From Blumeriella jaapii (lineage: Eukaryota > Ascomycota > Leotiomycetes > Helotiales > Drepanopezizaceae), in contig VWND01000075.1 in NCBI GenBank assembly GCA_009599575.1, positions 1,488,001-1,552,000 of the forward strand: a stretch of DNA of 64,000 nt, in the 5' to 3' direction. The number at the start of each line of letters is the position of its first letter. The stretch's first letter is position 1. The notes beneath the pieces are model-generated. The model did no database searches and was not told where the DNA came from. It saw nothing but the letters and a program-made list of their open reading frames with translations. Both the position numbers and the translations under genes were made by a program. Positions 23,815 through 36,839 of the stretch are shown one piece after another.

Positions 23815-24237
23815 CTAAAGCATTTCAAAAATAATAAAATAAAAATATTTTTTTATTATTAAAAAGTTTCCATAAACAATAATATTTTCAACGTCGATTT
23901 TAATATTTCGTACAATTTTATCGAATTTAATCGTATTTTTATTAACAATAATATAAATTATTCGCTTATCGGTGATAATCGGAATACTATTAGCTTCGGC
24001 TGTTTTTTGGTTTATGCAATTAATTTCGGCTTTATTATCGAATAAAACGAAAGCGGTCGTACTTTTTTCAAATATTGTTTTTATTTTTAATACTTTTATA
24101 ATTGTGTAAAAGCAGTTTCGTCGTTTTGACTTCTGAGTTTCTATAACGAAAGCCAAAAAACTAATTTTTTCCGAAGATTTTTTCCTATCGGCTAAATTAA
24201 TTACGGTATTATAAATTTCTTTCTGGTTTTTTTCCAA
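23815..24237 (-). pseudogene. B4 protease remnant
   Basis: A 140-codon open stretch reads LADRKKSSEKISFLAF, then FVLFDNKAEINCINQKTAEA. In retroviral-type proteases the equivalent is hhDSGAEhN. The catalytic Asp is kept but Ser-Gly is now Asn-Lys (24025-24039), so the protease is dead despite the open frame. This is the uninterrupted form of the gene that A2 split in B3. Confidence 0.75.
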
Positions 24238-24869
24238 TTCGAAATCGTTTTTTTTTCGAATAATTTCGATTTTTTCGTTTCTTTTTAATATAAGAATTTA
24301 TTTATTAATAACTTTGTCGAATTTTCCTTTTATATTAAATAAATCGCTGAATTTTAATTTAATCTTTTGTTTTATAATTCTTTTAATAGCTTCGTCGACG
24401 GCTTCGAAGCTAATATATTTATCGATCCATTTTTCGCTTCGTATTAATAATAAGCGTTTAAAAGCTGATATTTTTTGAATAATTTAAACCGGGATATCGG
24501 TGTCGATATTTTTTATATCGTCGTTAATTTTTTTCTATTATAAGCGTTTTTTTAATAATTTCATCGGTTTTTTTTCGAATTTCAAAATCTTTCTTTCTTT
24601 CGATTCTGACGTTTTTTTTTTATACCAGTTAATTTAGCGAATAAAACAAAAGCATTTTGCTTTTTTATAATTCGCTGGCTTAATTATACAGTTATAATAT
24701 TTGCAAATACAATAATTGTATTAGCAATATATATATTTGTTTTTTATTTATATATTTAAATATTATTTACGCTTAAAATAAAAGTTTTTTTTTTGATTAA
24801 TACGCCTTTTGGAATGTTTTTTTTTTTATTAATAAAAATCGTTTTTGCATTTTTTCTGTTTTCTAAGCA

Positions 24870-26182
24870 ATCGTTCCATTTCGTATCTTTTATTTTCAAG
24901 CGAATAGTATTTAATCAGCTTTGATTTTCAGCTTTATTAAAAAGGCTTATTCCTGCTTCCGTCGGTCCGAAGCAAATCGCTTCGTATTTATTAATATAGC
25001 AAATATTATTATTTATATAAAAATTAAATGCTTTGCATTTTAAGCGAATATAAGATTTTTCGCAGTAAATTTTTTTATTATCACAAAATTCATATTTAAA
25101 GCCACGAAATCTGTTTTAATAATTACTTCTACCACTTTAATAACCGCGATTTTGATTTCCGCGTTGATTTTTTTCTTTTTTTTAATAATCGTTATTATAA
25201 TTAATATTTCGCTAATCCTGATCGCTAACACAAAAAGATTGCTATTAAGCAGCTATTATTCCTACGATAGTTTAGCGAAGCTAATCGCTTCGCGCATTTT
25301 AAAAAAAGTAATTGTTATACGAATTTTTTAATCGTTTTTATTATCCGAATTAACGTAAAAAAGTTTTTTTTGCTATTGCATAAAATCTTCGATTTTGCTT
25401 TAAAATTTTTAAATTTTAATATCGGTAAATTTTAACACGAAAGTTTCGATATTTTTATTAAGCTTTTCCAAACCTATAAGTTTTGCAAAACGATTAAATA
25501 ATATAATAACCGGTTGTTTTTTAGCGATTTCGGTAACTTTTAGTGGCTGGGCATATTTCTGCACTAAAGCTTCCACGTTTTTTTTATAAATAAAAAAAGA
25601 AGATTTCTCTTAGTTTATAGCTTCGATAATACGTTCGCTTTGGTCTTATTTAAAAACGAATTTTATAAATTTGAAATACTAATCGAAAATTTCAAAATTT
25701 TATTTATCAACCTTAAAATGCTTAATAATTTTATTGCGAATACTAATTGAAAGGCTAAGTAAAAACAGTCGTCCCTGCTTAACCTCGCTTAAAACTTTTT
25801 TATTAACGAAAACGTTAAATACTCTCGTATAAATACGATAATAAGCCTTAAATTTCTTGGCTTAGCGAATTATTATAACAAACTGTTTAAAAAAAGCGAT
25901 AATATTGCGAATTTGCTAACGATCGTAATTTCGGAATTTCGATTTCAAAGCTTTAACTAGCTTGCGCCAATCTCGAGCCCTAATAGCCTTCTATTTATTT
26001 ATCGATTTAATAATATTTTTAATAATTAAATTATAATAGCGAAAAAGTTTATCGAACATTTCAGTTTTAAAAACTCCGAAATCCTTACAGGTTTTTTTAT
26101 ATTTTTCGATAAAATCGGTAACGTTGGCGCCACTAAACGAAAATGCACCAGAAAAGCCAAAAAAAAGCATGCGGCCTCGCAT
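24870..26182 (-). pseudogene. B4 gag remnant
   Basis: It starts at MRGRMLFFGFSGAFSFSGAN (26182) followed by VTDFIEKYKKTCKDFG, and matches B3 gag. The first 63 codons are open; beyond them stops fall at Trp/Gln positions. Confidence 0.65.
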
Positions 26183-26953
26183 AAAAAAACGAAAAGCGTC
26201 GTTATCTATAATATTAATAAAAATGTTAGTAAAATTTAAATTAAACGAATAAATGTTTTCTGAAATTGCAAATTAAAAGTTTTTAATATAAAAGAAATCG
26301 TTTTTAATAAAAAAGTTATTAAAAAAGTCTTTATGTTTTCGAAAGAAATTATATAAAATAAAATTACGTCCAAATATTTAAATAATATATTAAAAAACTT
26401 ATTTTTTAATAAATTAATTAAATTAATATAATATTATTATATAATCCACGGTTTTAATATTCCGTGGCTTAAGCTAATGCATATACAGTCATTTCTTTAC
26501 TATTTTTAATAAAAAGCCGCAAATTATAATTGCCATAATCATAAAACGTAAAATCAAAAAGTTAAATTCTCGCTAAACGTTTGACCAAAAAAAATCTAAT
26601 TCAAAAAGGCCGAGCGCAGCGATCGAAGCGTATAAACCAATATTCGATTTGTCATTTTTAAACAAAAAAGCGACTTTCGAACTTTAAACTTCGCACGGTT
26701 TAAAATTGCCTAACCGTAATTTCAAACGTTTCTAAAATGTATTGCATTTCTATAATCCAATAATTATACGCAAAATAAAAAAAGCTATTAAAAGTCCTTT
26801 ATATAATACAGCTGCGAACAATACCATATAAAAGGTCTTTTAAGCCGTAATAGCGAAATATCGAAATCGACTTTAATTACGAATTTAAAAAATGTATCGG
26901 CGAATATATAAAAACGAAACACCGAAGTTTAAATTCCTGCGTAAATTATCAAA

Positions 26954-27220
26954 TATAAAAGTAAATAAAAAAACCAAACTAATACGGCCATATATCGATA
27001 AATAAAATATTCTAGGAAATCCCTAGAAAAAACTGAAAAAAGGAAAAGAAAAATAAATAAAAATATAAATTGGACTGCGTGCCTATGGTACTATTTAAAG
27101 GGGTGCTTTGCTCTTATACCTGTTGAAGATAGTCAATGGCAGGGGATCTCGGAAGGATCTATGCCTCAACCATAGCTAAAACTACCAACTCCTATAAATA
27201 CAAGGTATCACCGTTTTACA
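26954..27220 (-). repeat. B4 5' LTR (267 bp)
   Basis: On the plus strand it runs from TATAAAAGTAAATA to CCGTTTTACA. The right edge is intact and is followed by ATAAGCGCG, which continues A2 gag. Confidence 0.95.
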
Positions 27221-27749
27221 ATAAGCGCGTATAATAACCTTTAAGAATTGGCTTAACGCCGTCCGTTAAAAAAAACAAAATCAATTGGCTAAACGAATTT
27301 TATACGCGAATCGCTTTTTAACCAAATCTATTATTTATTAAAATAATAAATCTTTAACCAAAGCGTATTACGAGTTAAATCGTACGTACGAAAATCGTCC
27401 AAATGCTTTATAAGCTTTTTCTTAGCCCTTTGCTATTTTTTCTTCTTCTTTACGCCAAAACGCTCTTTTTGGCGTTTTTCCTTTTCGATCGGACTAACGA
27501 CGACGCTCGTTTTTTATTTTATATTAAAAAATTCAGAAAGGCTAATTTGCACGATTTTTTACGGGCCGATCTTCGGTTCTACCCAAAGGCTTTTCCAGGC
27601 TAATAAATGTAAACGAAGTCGAGCCGGCCGAAAATTCGCCTTTTAATAATAATAGTAAAAACGAAAACTTTTTTCCAAACGACTTTTAAAACGCATACGA
27701 AGAAATTAAAAACTTTTTCGCTAATCGGAAACGCCCAGGCCTAAGCAAA

Positions 27750-27959
27750 GCCTTTTTTTTAGGCGTATTACGCGATATGCGTTATTTTAACGTTCGGAAG
27801 CTTTTTAATAGCGATTTATTAATAATTTCCGTTATATTTATTAAAAATGGTTTTTCGTATAAAGTAAAAGCGTTCGCCGACTTTAAAACGAACGGTTATA
27901 CGTTGATCGATTCGGCGTTGATCAAATCCTTTTCTTTTTTTTTAAAACTTTTGATTTAA
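27750..27959 (+). pseudogene. A2 aspartic protease remnant
   Basis: It reads RDMRYFNVRKLFNSDLL and FADFKTNGYTLIDSAL. The active site D-S/T-G-A has become D-F-K-T (27879-27890); the Lys codon AAA replaces Gly. Confidence 0.7.
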
Positions 27960-28859
27960 TCTTTTCCGGCTTTTTTTTTTGTAAAAAGGTATAATAAAGC
28001 TCGTAGCTATTTAATTATATATTTTACGCTTTTTAATTTTATTATTAACAACCGAATATAATCGTTTATTTTTTTTGATTATTAATTTCGAAAATTATAG
28101 TATGATTTTAAGAAAAGCTTGGTTGGCCGAACACCAAGTTTTACTAAACTGTAATAAACGCAAGTTTTATTAGCCGAAGTTTTATTTTCTTACAGCTTTT
28201 TACGCTCGTTGTATTAAAATCTTTTATTTACACTTTCGAAAAATTTAATTTCGCCATTAAAACGACGCTGTAAAACGTAACAAAAACCTTAACCAATTGT
28301 GGCAGATCTACGACGCTGTACGAAGCGCGAAAAAATCGAATTTTACTCGCGGTGCTAATTTCGATAGCGACGCTAATGGAATAATATAAGAAATCACACC
28401 ATTATTTTTTTAAGCTGCCGATTTTTTTTTTATTATTTCTTTTTTTTTTTTTTCCTTTCGTTAAAACAGCTTTTTCGTTCTACAAAAAACAATTACACTA
28501 AGAACCGAAGGAAAGCCTTCGCCGCGATGGCTTTTCAGCTTAATATAATCGATAGTTTAGATAAGCCATCTTCTGAACCTTTCAAACGATCAGTTCGAAA
28601 ACGAGTTCCTACTGTTTACCCAATCTTCATCTGCCAAATCACTGCACACGCTTTTAAGCTGATTTCCAGAAAAAAAGCAATTGAAGTGTTTTTGATCTTC
28701 TTGTACGAAATCGATAAAATACTAAACGATCTTACGTACAACACTTTTCTTAAAACCTAATTTACAGTCTTTTCGAACGTTTCAAAACCAATAAAATATC
28801 GATTTCGACCTTTTCAATCAGCTTAACAAAACTAATTTCGAATAAATTTTCTTTCGAAT

Positions 28860-29520
28860 CTTTTCCTCCGGAATATAAAAACCTCGAATACGTGTTTTTT
28901 AAGGCCGCTAGTAACGAGCTAGCTTTTTACCGGCCCTACGACCATAAGATCGAATTTACTGTAAATAAAAAAAAGCTGAAATATATTTTTTTGTATAAAA
29001 TATCGATTTTAAAACTCGAAATTATTAAAACTTATTTGCAAAATAACTTTAATAAAAGCTTTATCGAACCTTCCACCGCTTTTTTCGCTGTTCCAATGCT
29101 TTTCGCCAAAAAACCCGACGGTTTACTACGTTTTTATATCGATTATCGAGCTTTTAATAATATTACTCGTAAAAATCGCTATTTTTTTTTTTTTATCGAT
29201 AAAATTTTTGCTCGTTTTTCGAAAGCACGAATTTTTACGAAATTCGATATTCGTTAAGTTTTTTATAAAATTCGAATGGATTTCGTTAATAAAAAACTAA
29301 CGACGTTTCGTACGCGTTACGGCGCTTATAAATGCAAAATGCTACTTTTTGGCTTTATTAATAAATCCGCAACTTATCAACGCTATATAAACGACGTTTT
29401 TTTCGATTATTTAAACGATTTTTTCATTGCATATCTAAATAATATTTTTATTTATTCGTTCGACTTTTTAAAATACGCCATATACGTTCGCAAAATGCTT
29501 TAAAAGCTCGCTGACGCTGG
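28860..29520 (+). pseudogene. A2 reverse transcriptase remnant
   Basis: It reads ELAFYRPYDHKIEF, then KKPDGLLRFYIDYRAFNNIT, ARIFTKFDIR, FRTRYGAYKCKMLLFGF and NKSATYQRYINDVF, which are gypsy RT motifs in order. The catalytic YLDD is now YLNN (29432-29443), both Asp lost. The frame is nearly open across 28892-29503, with one in-frame stop after FDIR. Confidence 0.9.
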
Positions 29521-29869
29521 ATTACAGGCCGATATTCGAAAGTTTAAATTCAACGTTACTCGGACCCGTTATTTAGGCTTTATTATTTTTATTAAAAGCT
29601 TAAAAATAGATTCAGAGAAAGTCTTCGTAATCGCTTATTAAAAGCCTTTTATTATTGTAAAAAGTGTATAAAGCTTTTTTGGTTTTTATAACTTCTACCG
29701 ACGTTTTATTCGAAATTACGATATAATTGTAAAGCTTTTGGTTTATTTAATTAAAGCTAACGTTTTTTACAATTTTATTTCTGAATATTAAAAGAATTTC
29801 GACTTTTTTATATTAGCTTTTACTACTGCACCAGTTTTATAATATTATAAGCAAAACCTTTTTTGTATA

Positions 29870-30140
29870 TTAAAAACTGACGCTTTCGACGGCGTAATAG
29901 TTTTTGTGTTTTCGCAATTTTATAATAACGACTGGCTTCCAATCGCCTATTTTAGCAAAATTATAGCTTTCGCAAAGCTAAACTATATCGTATACGATAA
30001 AAAAATGCTCGCAATCGTAAGATTTCTAAGCAATTTTCGTATTAAATTAGCTGGCTTAATTTATCAAATCAAAATTATTATTAATTATAAAGTTTTAGAA
30101 TATTTTATAACTTCCAAATTTTTAAACGCTCGATAAACAC
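29870..30140 (+). pseudogene. A2 RNase H remnant
   Basis: It reads TDAFDGVIVFVFSQFYNNDW, PIAYFSKIIAFAKLNYIVYD and KKMLAIVRFLSNFRI. The first catalytic Asp (TDA) is kept; the usual Glu of E-NY-hhDKE is not. The order follows RT as in all Ty3/gypsy elements. Confidence 0.85.
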
Positions 30141-30529
30141 GCTGGGCCGAGCTTTTCGCCGATTACAGTTTTTTTATTACGTATAAACCAAATAAATATA
30201 ATCTTTTAGCTAACGTACTAATACGTCGTACGAGCGAACTCGATCGTTAAAACTTTTTTAAACGCACTTAGCGTTTGCAAATCCTTTTTCGAGCAAATCA
30301 GATCGATTACCGCTTTTTAATTAAAAAACTTCGATTTTCCACGGTTTTCGAAACAGCTGTTTTTATCGTTAAAATAATTAATCTTTTTTTCGCACTTCGT
30401 ATTATTAATTAAATTTTCTACGCTAATCGCATAGCTAGCAGCCTGATAGCTTTCCGAAGCTGTACGAAACGCTACGAAAAAAAACGACGCTAATAATATT
30501 TCGTATATATTTAAACGCGATCTGCTGTT

Positions 30530-31310
30530 ATATTACGGCCGTTTAATAGTACCAAACGTCGATTATTTTCGTTTGGCTTTTGTACGAAAAATGCACGATC
30601 AGATTTCCACCGCTTATTTCAGCGCTCGCAAAACTACGCAATTGCTTTCGGACTAATATTATTAACGAAATATAATAGCTTTCGTAAAACAATATTATCG
30701 CAATTGCTACGTTTATCGAAAAAGTTTTGTTTTAAAAAATAAGCGCTCCGGCCTTTTTCAGCTTTTTTTTGTTTCTGACTATTCTTAGAAGCACGTTATA
30801 ATAAACTTTTGCAGCTTTAACAAAAACAAATACGATTACGATAACGTATTCGTAATAATAAATCGCTTTTCTAAGCAAACTATTTCGATTTTCTGTTATA
30901 AAAATATCGACGTTCGAAGCTTCGCTAAATTATATATATTTTACGTATATAAGTATTTTGGCCTTTTAAAAAGTATTATTAGCGATCGTAGCCTTTAATA
31001 TTAATTTATTTTCTGGTCTGAATTAAACAAAATACTCGATACATAATTAAAGCTTTCGACAGCCGCTTATTTTGAAACCGACGGTCAAATCGAAATTTAC
31101 AATTAATATCTGTAAAAACGCTTTCGATTTTTCGTGAATTTCTATTAAAACGACTGGAGCGAATTTCTTTTAATAATAGATTTCGCTTAAATGGTTTTTT
31201 TTACGAAAATCTAGATGGCCTTTTACTTTTTGAAATTGTATACGATTACACTCCTTATACTAATTGGAATTAAAAGCTCGATATTTTCCTTTTTTCCAAC
31301 CTTTTATATA
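30530..31310 (+). pseudogene. A2 integrase remnant
   Basis: The zinc-binding region reads MHDQIS--, SARKTTQLLSD, then YRNCYVYRKSF (about 30590-30730). The core reads NRFSKQTISI, KSIISDRSLQY (about 30970-31010) and TDGQIEIYNQYL (about 31080-31110). The third catalytic Glu codon (31092-31094) survives, preceded by C. Several Trp codons are stops. Confidence 0.85.
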
Positions 31311-31471
31311 AGCTAAACGCAAACGAAGCTCGTGCGTACGCTCGCCGCTATTACGACGCCTGAAACCTCGTTAAATCGCACTTTTAATAAACCTACGATA
31401 AAATAAAAAAAAATACGAATAAGTTTCGCCGCGCGATCGATTTTAACGTTAGCGACTACGTATAGCTCGAT

Positions 31472-31990
31472 ATGCGTTTATTTCCGACCTTCCGACCCTT
31501 CCGCAAATTCGACAATTCTACAAACGGCCTTTTTAAAATTGTAATTAAAATTTTCGAAAACGCTTTCAAACTAAACTTTTCCAATATTATAAACGTACAT
31601 TTGGTTTTTTACGCTAATCGACTGCGTAAAACAGCTGACGACGCGCTTTCAGATCAGGTTAATCCAATTTTTGAATTTATTAATATAATTAATAAGCTTA
31701 AATACGAAGTCGAAAAATTAATCGTTTATCGAATGCAGCGGAAAACCTTTTAATACAAAGTTTTTTAAATAAGCTTAAATAAAAATCTTACGTGGTATTC
31801 CGCGTCTGATTTTATATACGTTTTTTTAAAAGTGCGCGACTTTCATTTAGCGTATAAAAAGCTTCCCGGTTTTTTTGCAAAATTTATAAACTGGCTGAAA
31901 ACGTATTCCGAAAGTTTAAATTCGTACGATTATTTGGATAGCGACGTATTAATAAATAAAAGCTCGAAAGCGCGCTTTTTTCGAACGGAA
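31472..31990 (+). pseudogene. A2 integrase C-terminus with chromodomain
   Basis: It reads NIINVHLVFYANRLRKTADD, then YEVEKLIVYRM and, after one stop, YKVFWI-type sequence with LTWYSASDFIY, followed by FHLAYKKLPG. The order FHV--L, E-EVE-IL, Y-VKW-GY, TWYPASDF is the chromodomain layout of chromoviral integrases, which target heterochromatin in known cases. The first 93 codons are open. Confidence 0.75.
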
Positions 31991-31996
31991 GGATAG

Positions 31997-32262
31997 TATA
32001 ACGATTCATTTTTTTGCTTTTCGTATTATCCCAGCAATTACGTATAGCTGCAAGCTTCTTGGTCTTCTGATGGGTTTTTCTATCAACGGTAAAAATTATT
32101 TATATATTCAAGGCTTTTACTTTTTAGCAACTTTTGCCTTTTGCAATTGTTGATTTTAAATGAATATCTTTGTTACAAAACCAAAGGCTCGTTTTTCATA
32201 CCATGTGAACACGGCGACCAGTCGACTGATCTCCCAGCCCTCCGACTGATTAGATCGTCACA
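31997..32262 (+). repeat. A2 3' LTR (266 bp)
   Basis: It begins TATAACGA and ends with an unaltered TCGTCACA. It is followed by the second ATTCC, after which B3 continues without loss. Confidence 0.95.
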
Positions 32263-35200
32263 ATTCCGATTATCACCGATAAACGAATAATTTACACTAC
32301 CGTTAATAGAAATACGATTGAATTTAATAAAATTATATAAAATATTAAAATCGATATTAAAAATATTATTATTTATAAAAACTTTTTAATAATAAAAGAA
32401 TGCTTTTATTTTATTATTTTTAAAATGCTTTGGATTTTGGAAAATCTCGTCAGCTTTAAATATACCGAAAACGGTCAGATAAAAGCTTTTTTTTAAAACT
32501 AAAACCGATTTTTTTAAAATTAAATCACCGTCGCCGGCGACAAAATCTTTTTAATCGACGTTTTATCGAAAAACGAATAGCCGGCTTTGATCCTAAGATA
32601 AACGCTGAATTATAACAAAACCTGGAAAATACTCGGCTAAAAACATTTATATTATTAATCGAAATAGTACCGCGAATAAAATTAACTAATATTAATATTT
32701 TTGGCTATTAATTCGAAAATAAAAATTCCGAAGATTTCGTTTTCGTATTAAACAAATCCGATTCATATATTTTATTTTTTTGTATTAATATTAGCACTTT
32801 TTACAAGCGCAAAGCTAATAAAATACGATTCGTAAATTTTAGTAAATCCGTTGAAAATATTTTCGAAGGAATAAACGATTAGTTCGAAAAAAATAAAGCA
32901 ATAAAATCATTTTAACTAGTTATTAGCGAATTTAAAAAACTTATTACCGGCCGATTTTCCAGCTTATTATTTAGCAGCCGATTTACAAAAAAACGATTTA
33001 ATAACTTAGCAATCGGAATCTAATTTTTGCTAAAAAAAAAAAAGATTTTGTACGAAGTTTTACGCAATCGAAAAAAAATTATAGCTTTCGATTTTATCGA
33101 AATAGGCTAATTCAGCTTTAACGTTACGTTTTATATCGATATTAAAACCGTGCTTTACAAAGCATAGTAAAAAAAAACTTTTTCAGTTTTTAAAACTTTT
33201 TAAAATAAAATAATCGAAATATTAAAAAAACGAATTAAACAAAAAATTTTCGAATTTTGCTACGGTTTATATAAAAACAAATAATTTATCGTTGCGAAAA
33301 AAAAAAAGTATTTACAAACTTATTATCGCAGTCGTCGAAATAAATAAAATAACGATACGAAACGCTAACGTGCCATTTAACGTCGATTAATTTTCAAACG
33401 AATTCGCAAAATTAACGATCGCTTTTTTTTTCGATTTATTTTTAAGCTACGACTATTTAATATTTAATTTACGATTTCGAAATATAACGGCAATTCAAAT
33501 TCCAATCGGTTTATTGCGTATAACGAAAATACTTATAAAAGCCATTAATTCAATCGTATAATTCGTAAAAATCGTATACAAAGTTTTATAATTTACATTT
33601 TTAATATTGCTTTTTTTTACGTTAACGACGTCGGAATAAAAAGCTTTAAATTATATTATAATAATAAAAAAATCCTTTGTAAAATTCGACGTTATATAAT
33701 AAAATATATTTAAAACATCGACAAAATCATAATTTACTTCGAAAAAGCCAAAGCTATTATTAGCTTTCGATCGAAATTTTATATATCCGAAATAAATATC
33801 GTCGGCTATATAATTAACAGCGCTGACCGTTATTTTTAACGAAAAAAAATTAAAAAAATTTACGAATAAAAAAAGTATAAAAATATTACCAAAGCCAAAG
33901 CTTTTATTAGCGTTGTGATTTACTATCGTAATTAAATCAAAAACTTTTTTTAAAAAGTTGTATTTATTTACGTTACGATAAAAAAAAAATCGATTTCGTT
34001 TAAAAAAAAAAGTAAAACAAAATTATAAAAGTTTTTAAACACGACTTTTTATCGGCTTTATCGCTTATACGAATCGATTATAATCCAGACGCAAAAAAAA
34101 TCATTTTAATTATCGACGTTAATATTTTCGGTTAAAAAGCTGTATTATAATAAATCGATAAAAACAAAAAACGATATTTTTTACGATTCGAAAGCGGCTT
34201 ATAATTCTCCGCGAAAATACGCTACGATATTATTAAACGAAAATATCGAAACGCTTTTAAAATAATAAAAAAATAAAAAACGAATTGTACGGCGTATATT
34301 TTATTTTGAAAACGGACGTAAAAGTTTTTATCGATTAATTAAATAAAAAAGCCAATAATTTACTAAAAGCGTTCGTTATTAATTAAATAATTTAAATGCG
34401 ATTTATAAATTTCGAAATCAAATATATTAAAAAAACAATTAATATAGCGGCAAACGGCTTTTCCAAACGAAAACGCTTTTATCCGTTTGATTTCGCTAAA
34501 CAAAACGAATAAAATATCGACGAATAAATCGCTGACGAAATCGGCTGCTTCGCTATTTGCGTTTTGGATTTTATAAAACCGAAATTATTCGCGTTGCTAT
34601 TTCGGTTGGCACCGCGAATAAAAAATATTAATTTTCGGGCCGAAAAAGCATTCGCGTTATTATTTCGATTGGCACCGCGAATAAATTTAATCGAAAACGA
34701 TCGGAATAAGCCGATTAACGACGAAAATAAACTTTTAATCGATAATTACGAAATCGAAGATTTTTATTTAATCGTATATTATTTAACTATTTTGTTTAAA
34801 TTATTTAACGTGCTAAATTATTAATTTAAATTATTTAAAAACCAGGCTTTCGATTATATTTTAGCCGACAGAAAGCTATATAAAATAAAAAATAATATAT
34901 ATTAAAAACGTTTAATAATAAATAATAAAACCGATAAATTTCAAATTATAAAAAAAGCCTACGAAAAAATGTTTTATAAAAAAGCTAAAGCTATTTATCA
35001 CCGAATTAAAAACGATTTTTAATAAAAAAAATATTTGGAAAATTGCAAAGCTTTCGTTAAAAACTGTATTTTTTATTAAAAACGAAAGCGTGGCCGAAAA
35101 AAAAACTTATTATATTCGACGTGGTTTTTTGAAATATAAAAAAAAATTAATTTCGACGTTATACGCGTATCGACTATCGACCGCGAATATATATATTTCG

Positions 35201-36160
35201 TATTCGCTATCGACGATCTGTTTGGATAGTTTAAAAAGCGATTTTTTCGAAACGCTATTTCCGAAATTATAACGATTTTTTTTAAAAAAACGTAATATAT
35301 CGATACGATTTATTTAATAAATTAAACGTCGATAATAAATCCGAAAACAAAAGCGTTATCGAAACTTTTATAAAAAAATACGGCATTTAGCGTATTTAAA
35401 TTTTAATTTATAATTCGAAAAGCAACGGATTCGTTAAACGAAATTATAAAAATATTTTCGACGGCTTTTTAAAAGCTATTCGAAAAAGTTATAAGCGTTA
35501 ATCGCGGAAATTCTCGGAAATGCTTTTTATTATACGTATATATATACGCTTTTATTAAAATAATTTTATTTTTTATTTAATACGGCAAAAACGCTCGATT
35601 GTTTTTGGAAATAAAATAGCTTGTATAAAAATTTTATAACGTGGTTAAAATAAAAACGAAAACAAACTTATTAGCGATAAAATTTAAATAGCTAAATTAC
35701 CGCGATATAAATATAAAAAAAATAATTTTTAAAAAAAAAAAGTATAAAAAAGCAGCTAAAAAAGTTTGAAATAAAACCAAAGTTTTAAAAAAAACGCTAA
35801 TTAAAAAAAAAATCTGGTTTTAGTTTACGACGTCCAGCGCGCTATTAACAAATCGGCCGATATTAAGCTTAATTATAAATAATTCGGATTTTACGAAATA
35901 TGCGAAACCGAATTAAATAAAAATTATTATAAATTTACGAAATTCGATAAAACAAAACTAAACAGAACGTTCGCCGCCAACCGGTTATAGCGATTTTACA
36001 AAAAAAATTAGCAAATTAAGTTATTTTTTGAATTTTAAAACAAAAACCGATTCCGATTTCAGCGATTCCGATAACGATTCCGATTAAAGCGATTATATTT
36101 CTGAAAAAAAAAAACCTTTTGAAAAAGTTTGAAAACAACCGAACGATAATTTCGCTGCTA
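32263..36160 (+). pseudogene. B3 pol remnant (end of protease, RT, RNase H, integrase)
   Basis: RT spans roughly 33000-33960. NVDQFSNEFAKLTIAFFFD precedes the catalytic box, which reads YVND (33618-33629), first Asp lost. RNase H (about 34130-34380) includes DKNKKRYFLRFESGL. The connection segment is open at 34564-34824. Integrase (about 34860-35560) includes YNSKSNGFVKRNYK, where the third catalytic Glu is Lys (35436-35438). The tail is acidic (DSDFSDSDNDSD, about 36050-36090). The RT lineage is the fungal type with PFLDDVG-like box and a short acidic C-terminus instead of a chromodomain. Confidence 0.8.
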
Positions 36161-36179
36161 AAAGCATAATTTAAATCGT

Positions 36180-36740
36180 GATTTTATTTATAACCGAAAA
36201 AAAAAAGTATATACAAAATTGTTTACTAATTGTTTTATTATTTTTATTATTTATTATTTTTTTTTATATATTATTTTATTATTTTTATTTTGCTTTGCTT
36301 ATATATAACTTAATTATTTTGTTTTATATATATTATTTATTTTTAAAACTTTTTTTTATATTATTTAAAACATTTATTATATTTTTTTTTGTTTGATTAT
36401 ACTTTTGTTTATTAAAACAAAAGCTTTGTATATATTTAAGCCGTATATTTGATATATTTATATTATTCGTATATTTTACGAAAACTATTTTTTATATATT
36501 TTATTATTTGCTATTTTTTATATTATTTACTTTTTTCGTTGTTTTGAACGGATGCCTGCCTGAATAATTATAATTTATTAAAAAAACAGCATACGAATTT
36601 CCGTGATTTTTAAATATAAATATGTTATAATTTTTGTATTTTTTTTCAACTATTTTTTAATAAATATAATATATTTTTTTAATTAATAAATTTATCGATA
36701 TTATATCGTTTTTTAAGCAAAGCGTTGCTAAACCTGGCAA
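36180..36740 (+). other. AT-rich spacer between B3 pol and ORF2
   Basis: Almost pure A/T, rich in TAT and TTA words. A 72-codon hydrophobic frame at 36178-36396 reflects only base composition. The B4 counterpart received D1. Confidence 0.6.
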
Positions 36741-36839
36741 ATTTATTTTTAATTTATTTTAAAACGGAATTATTATACGTAATTTTTTCGAATTTAAGCA
36801 AATATATAATACCGCTATTTTAAATTAACAAACAGCTTT

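Larger units (their letters stand above)
19550..27220 (-). mobile_element. B4, right part: 5' LTR, gag, pol
   Basis: Continuing from 13678-17303 after D1, on the minus strand this carries the 5' LTR (26954-27220), leader, gag, protease, RT, RNase H and integrase, ending with an acidic pol tail near 20150. It parallels B3 throughout. Confidence 0.95.
27221..32262 (+). mobile_element. A2, right part: pol, chromodomain, 3' LTR
   Basis: Resumes A2 gag after B4 and continues through protease, RT, RNase H, integrase and chromodomain to the 3' LTR. It is the best-preserved A copy and serves as the reference for the family. Confidence 0.95.

Noticed and set aside
36178..36396. 72-codon Leu/Ile/Phe/Tyr-rich frame resembling a membrane protein
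   Set aside because: Composition artefact of nearly pure A/T sequence; not preserved in the B4 counterpart.
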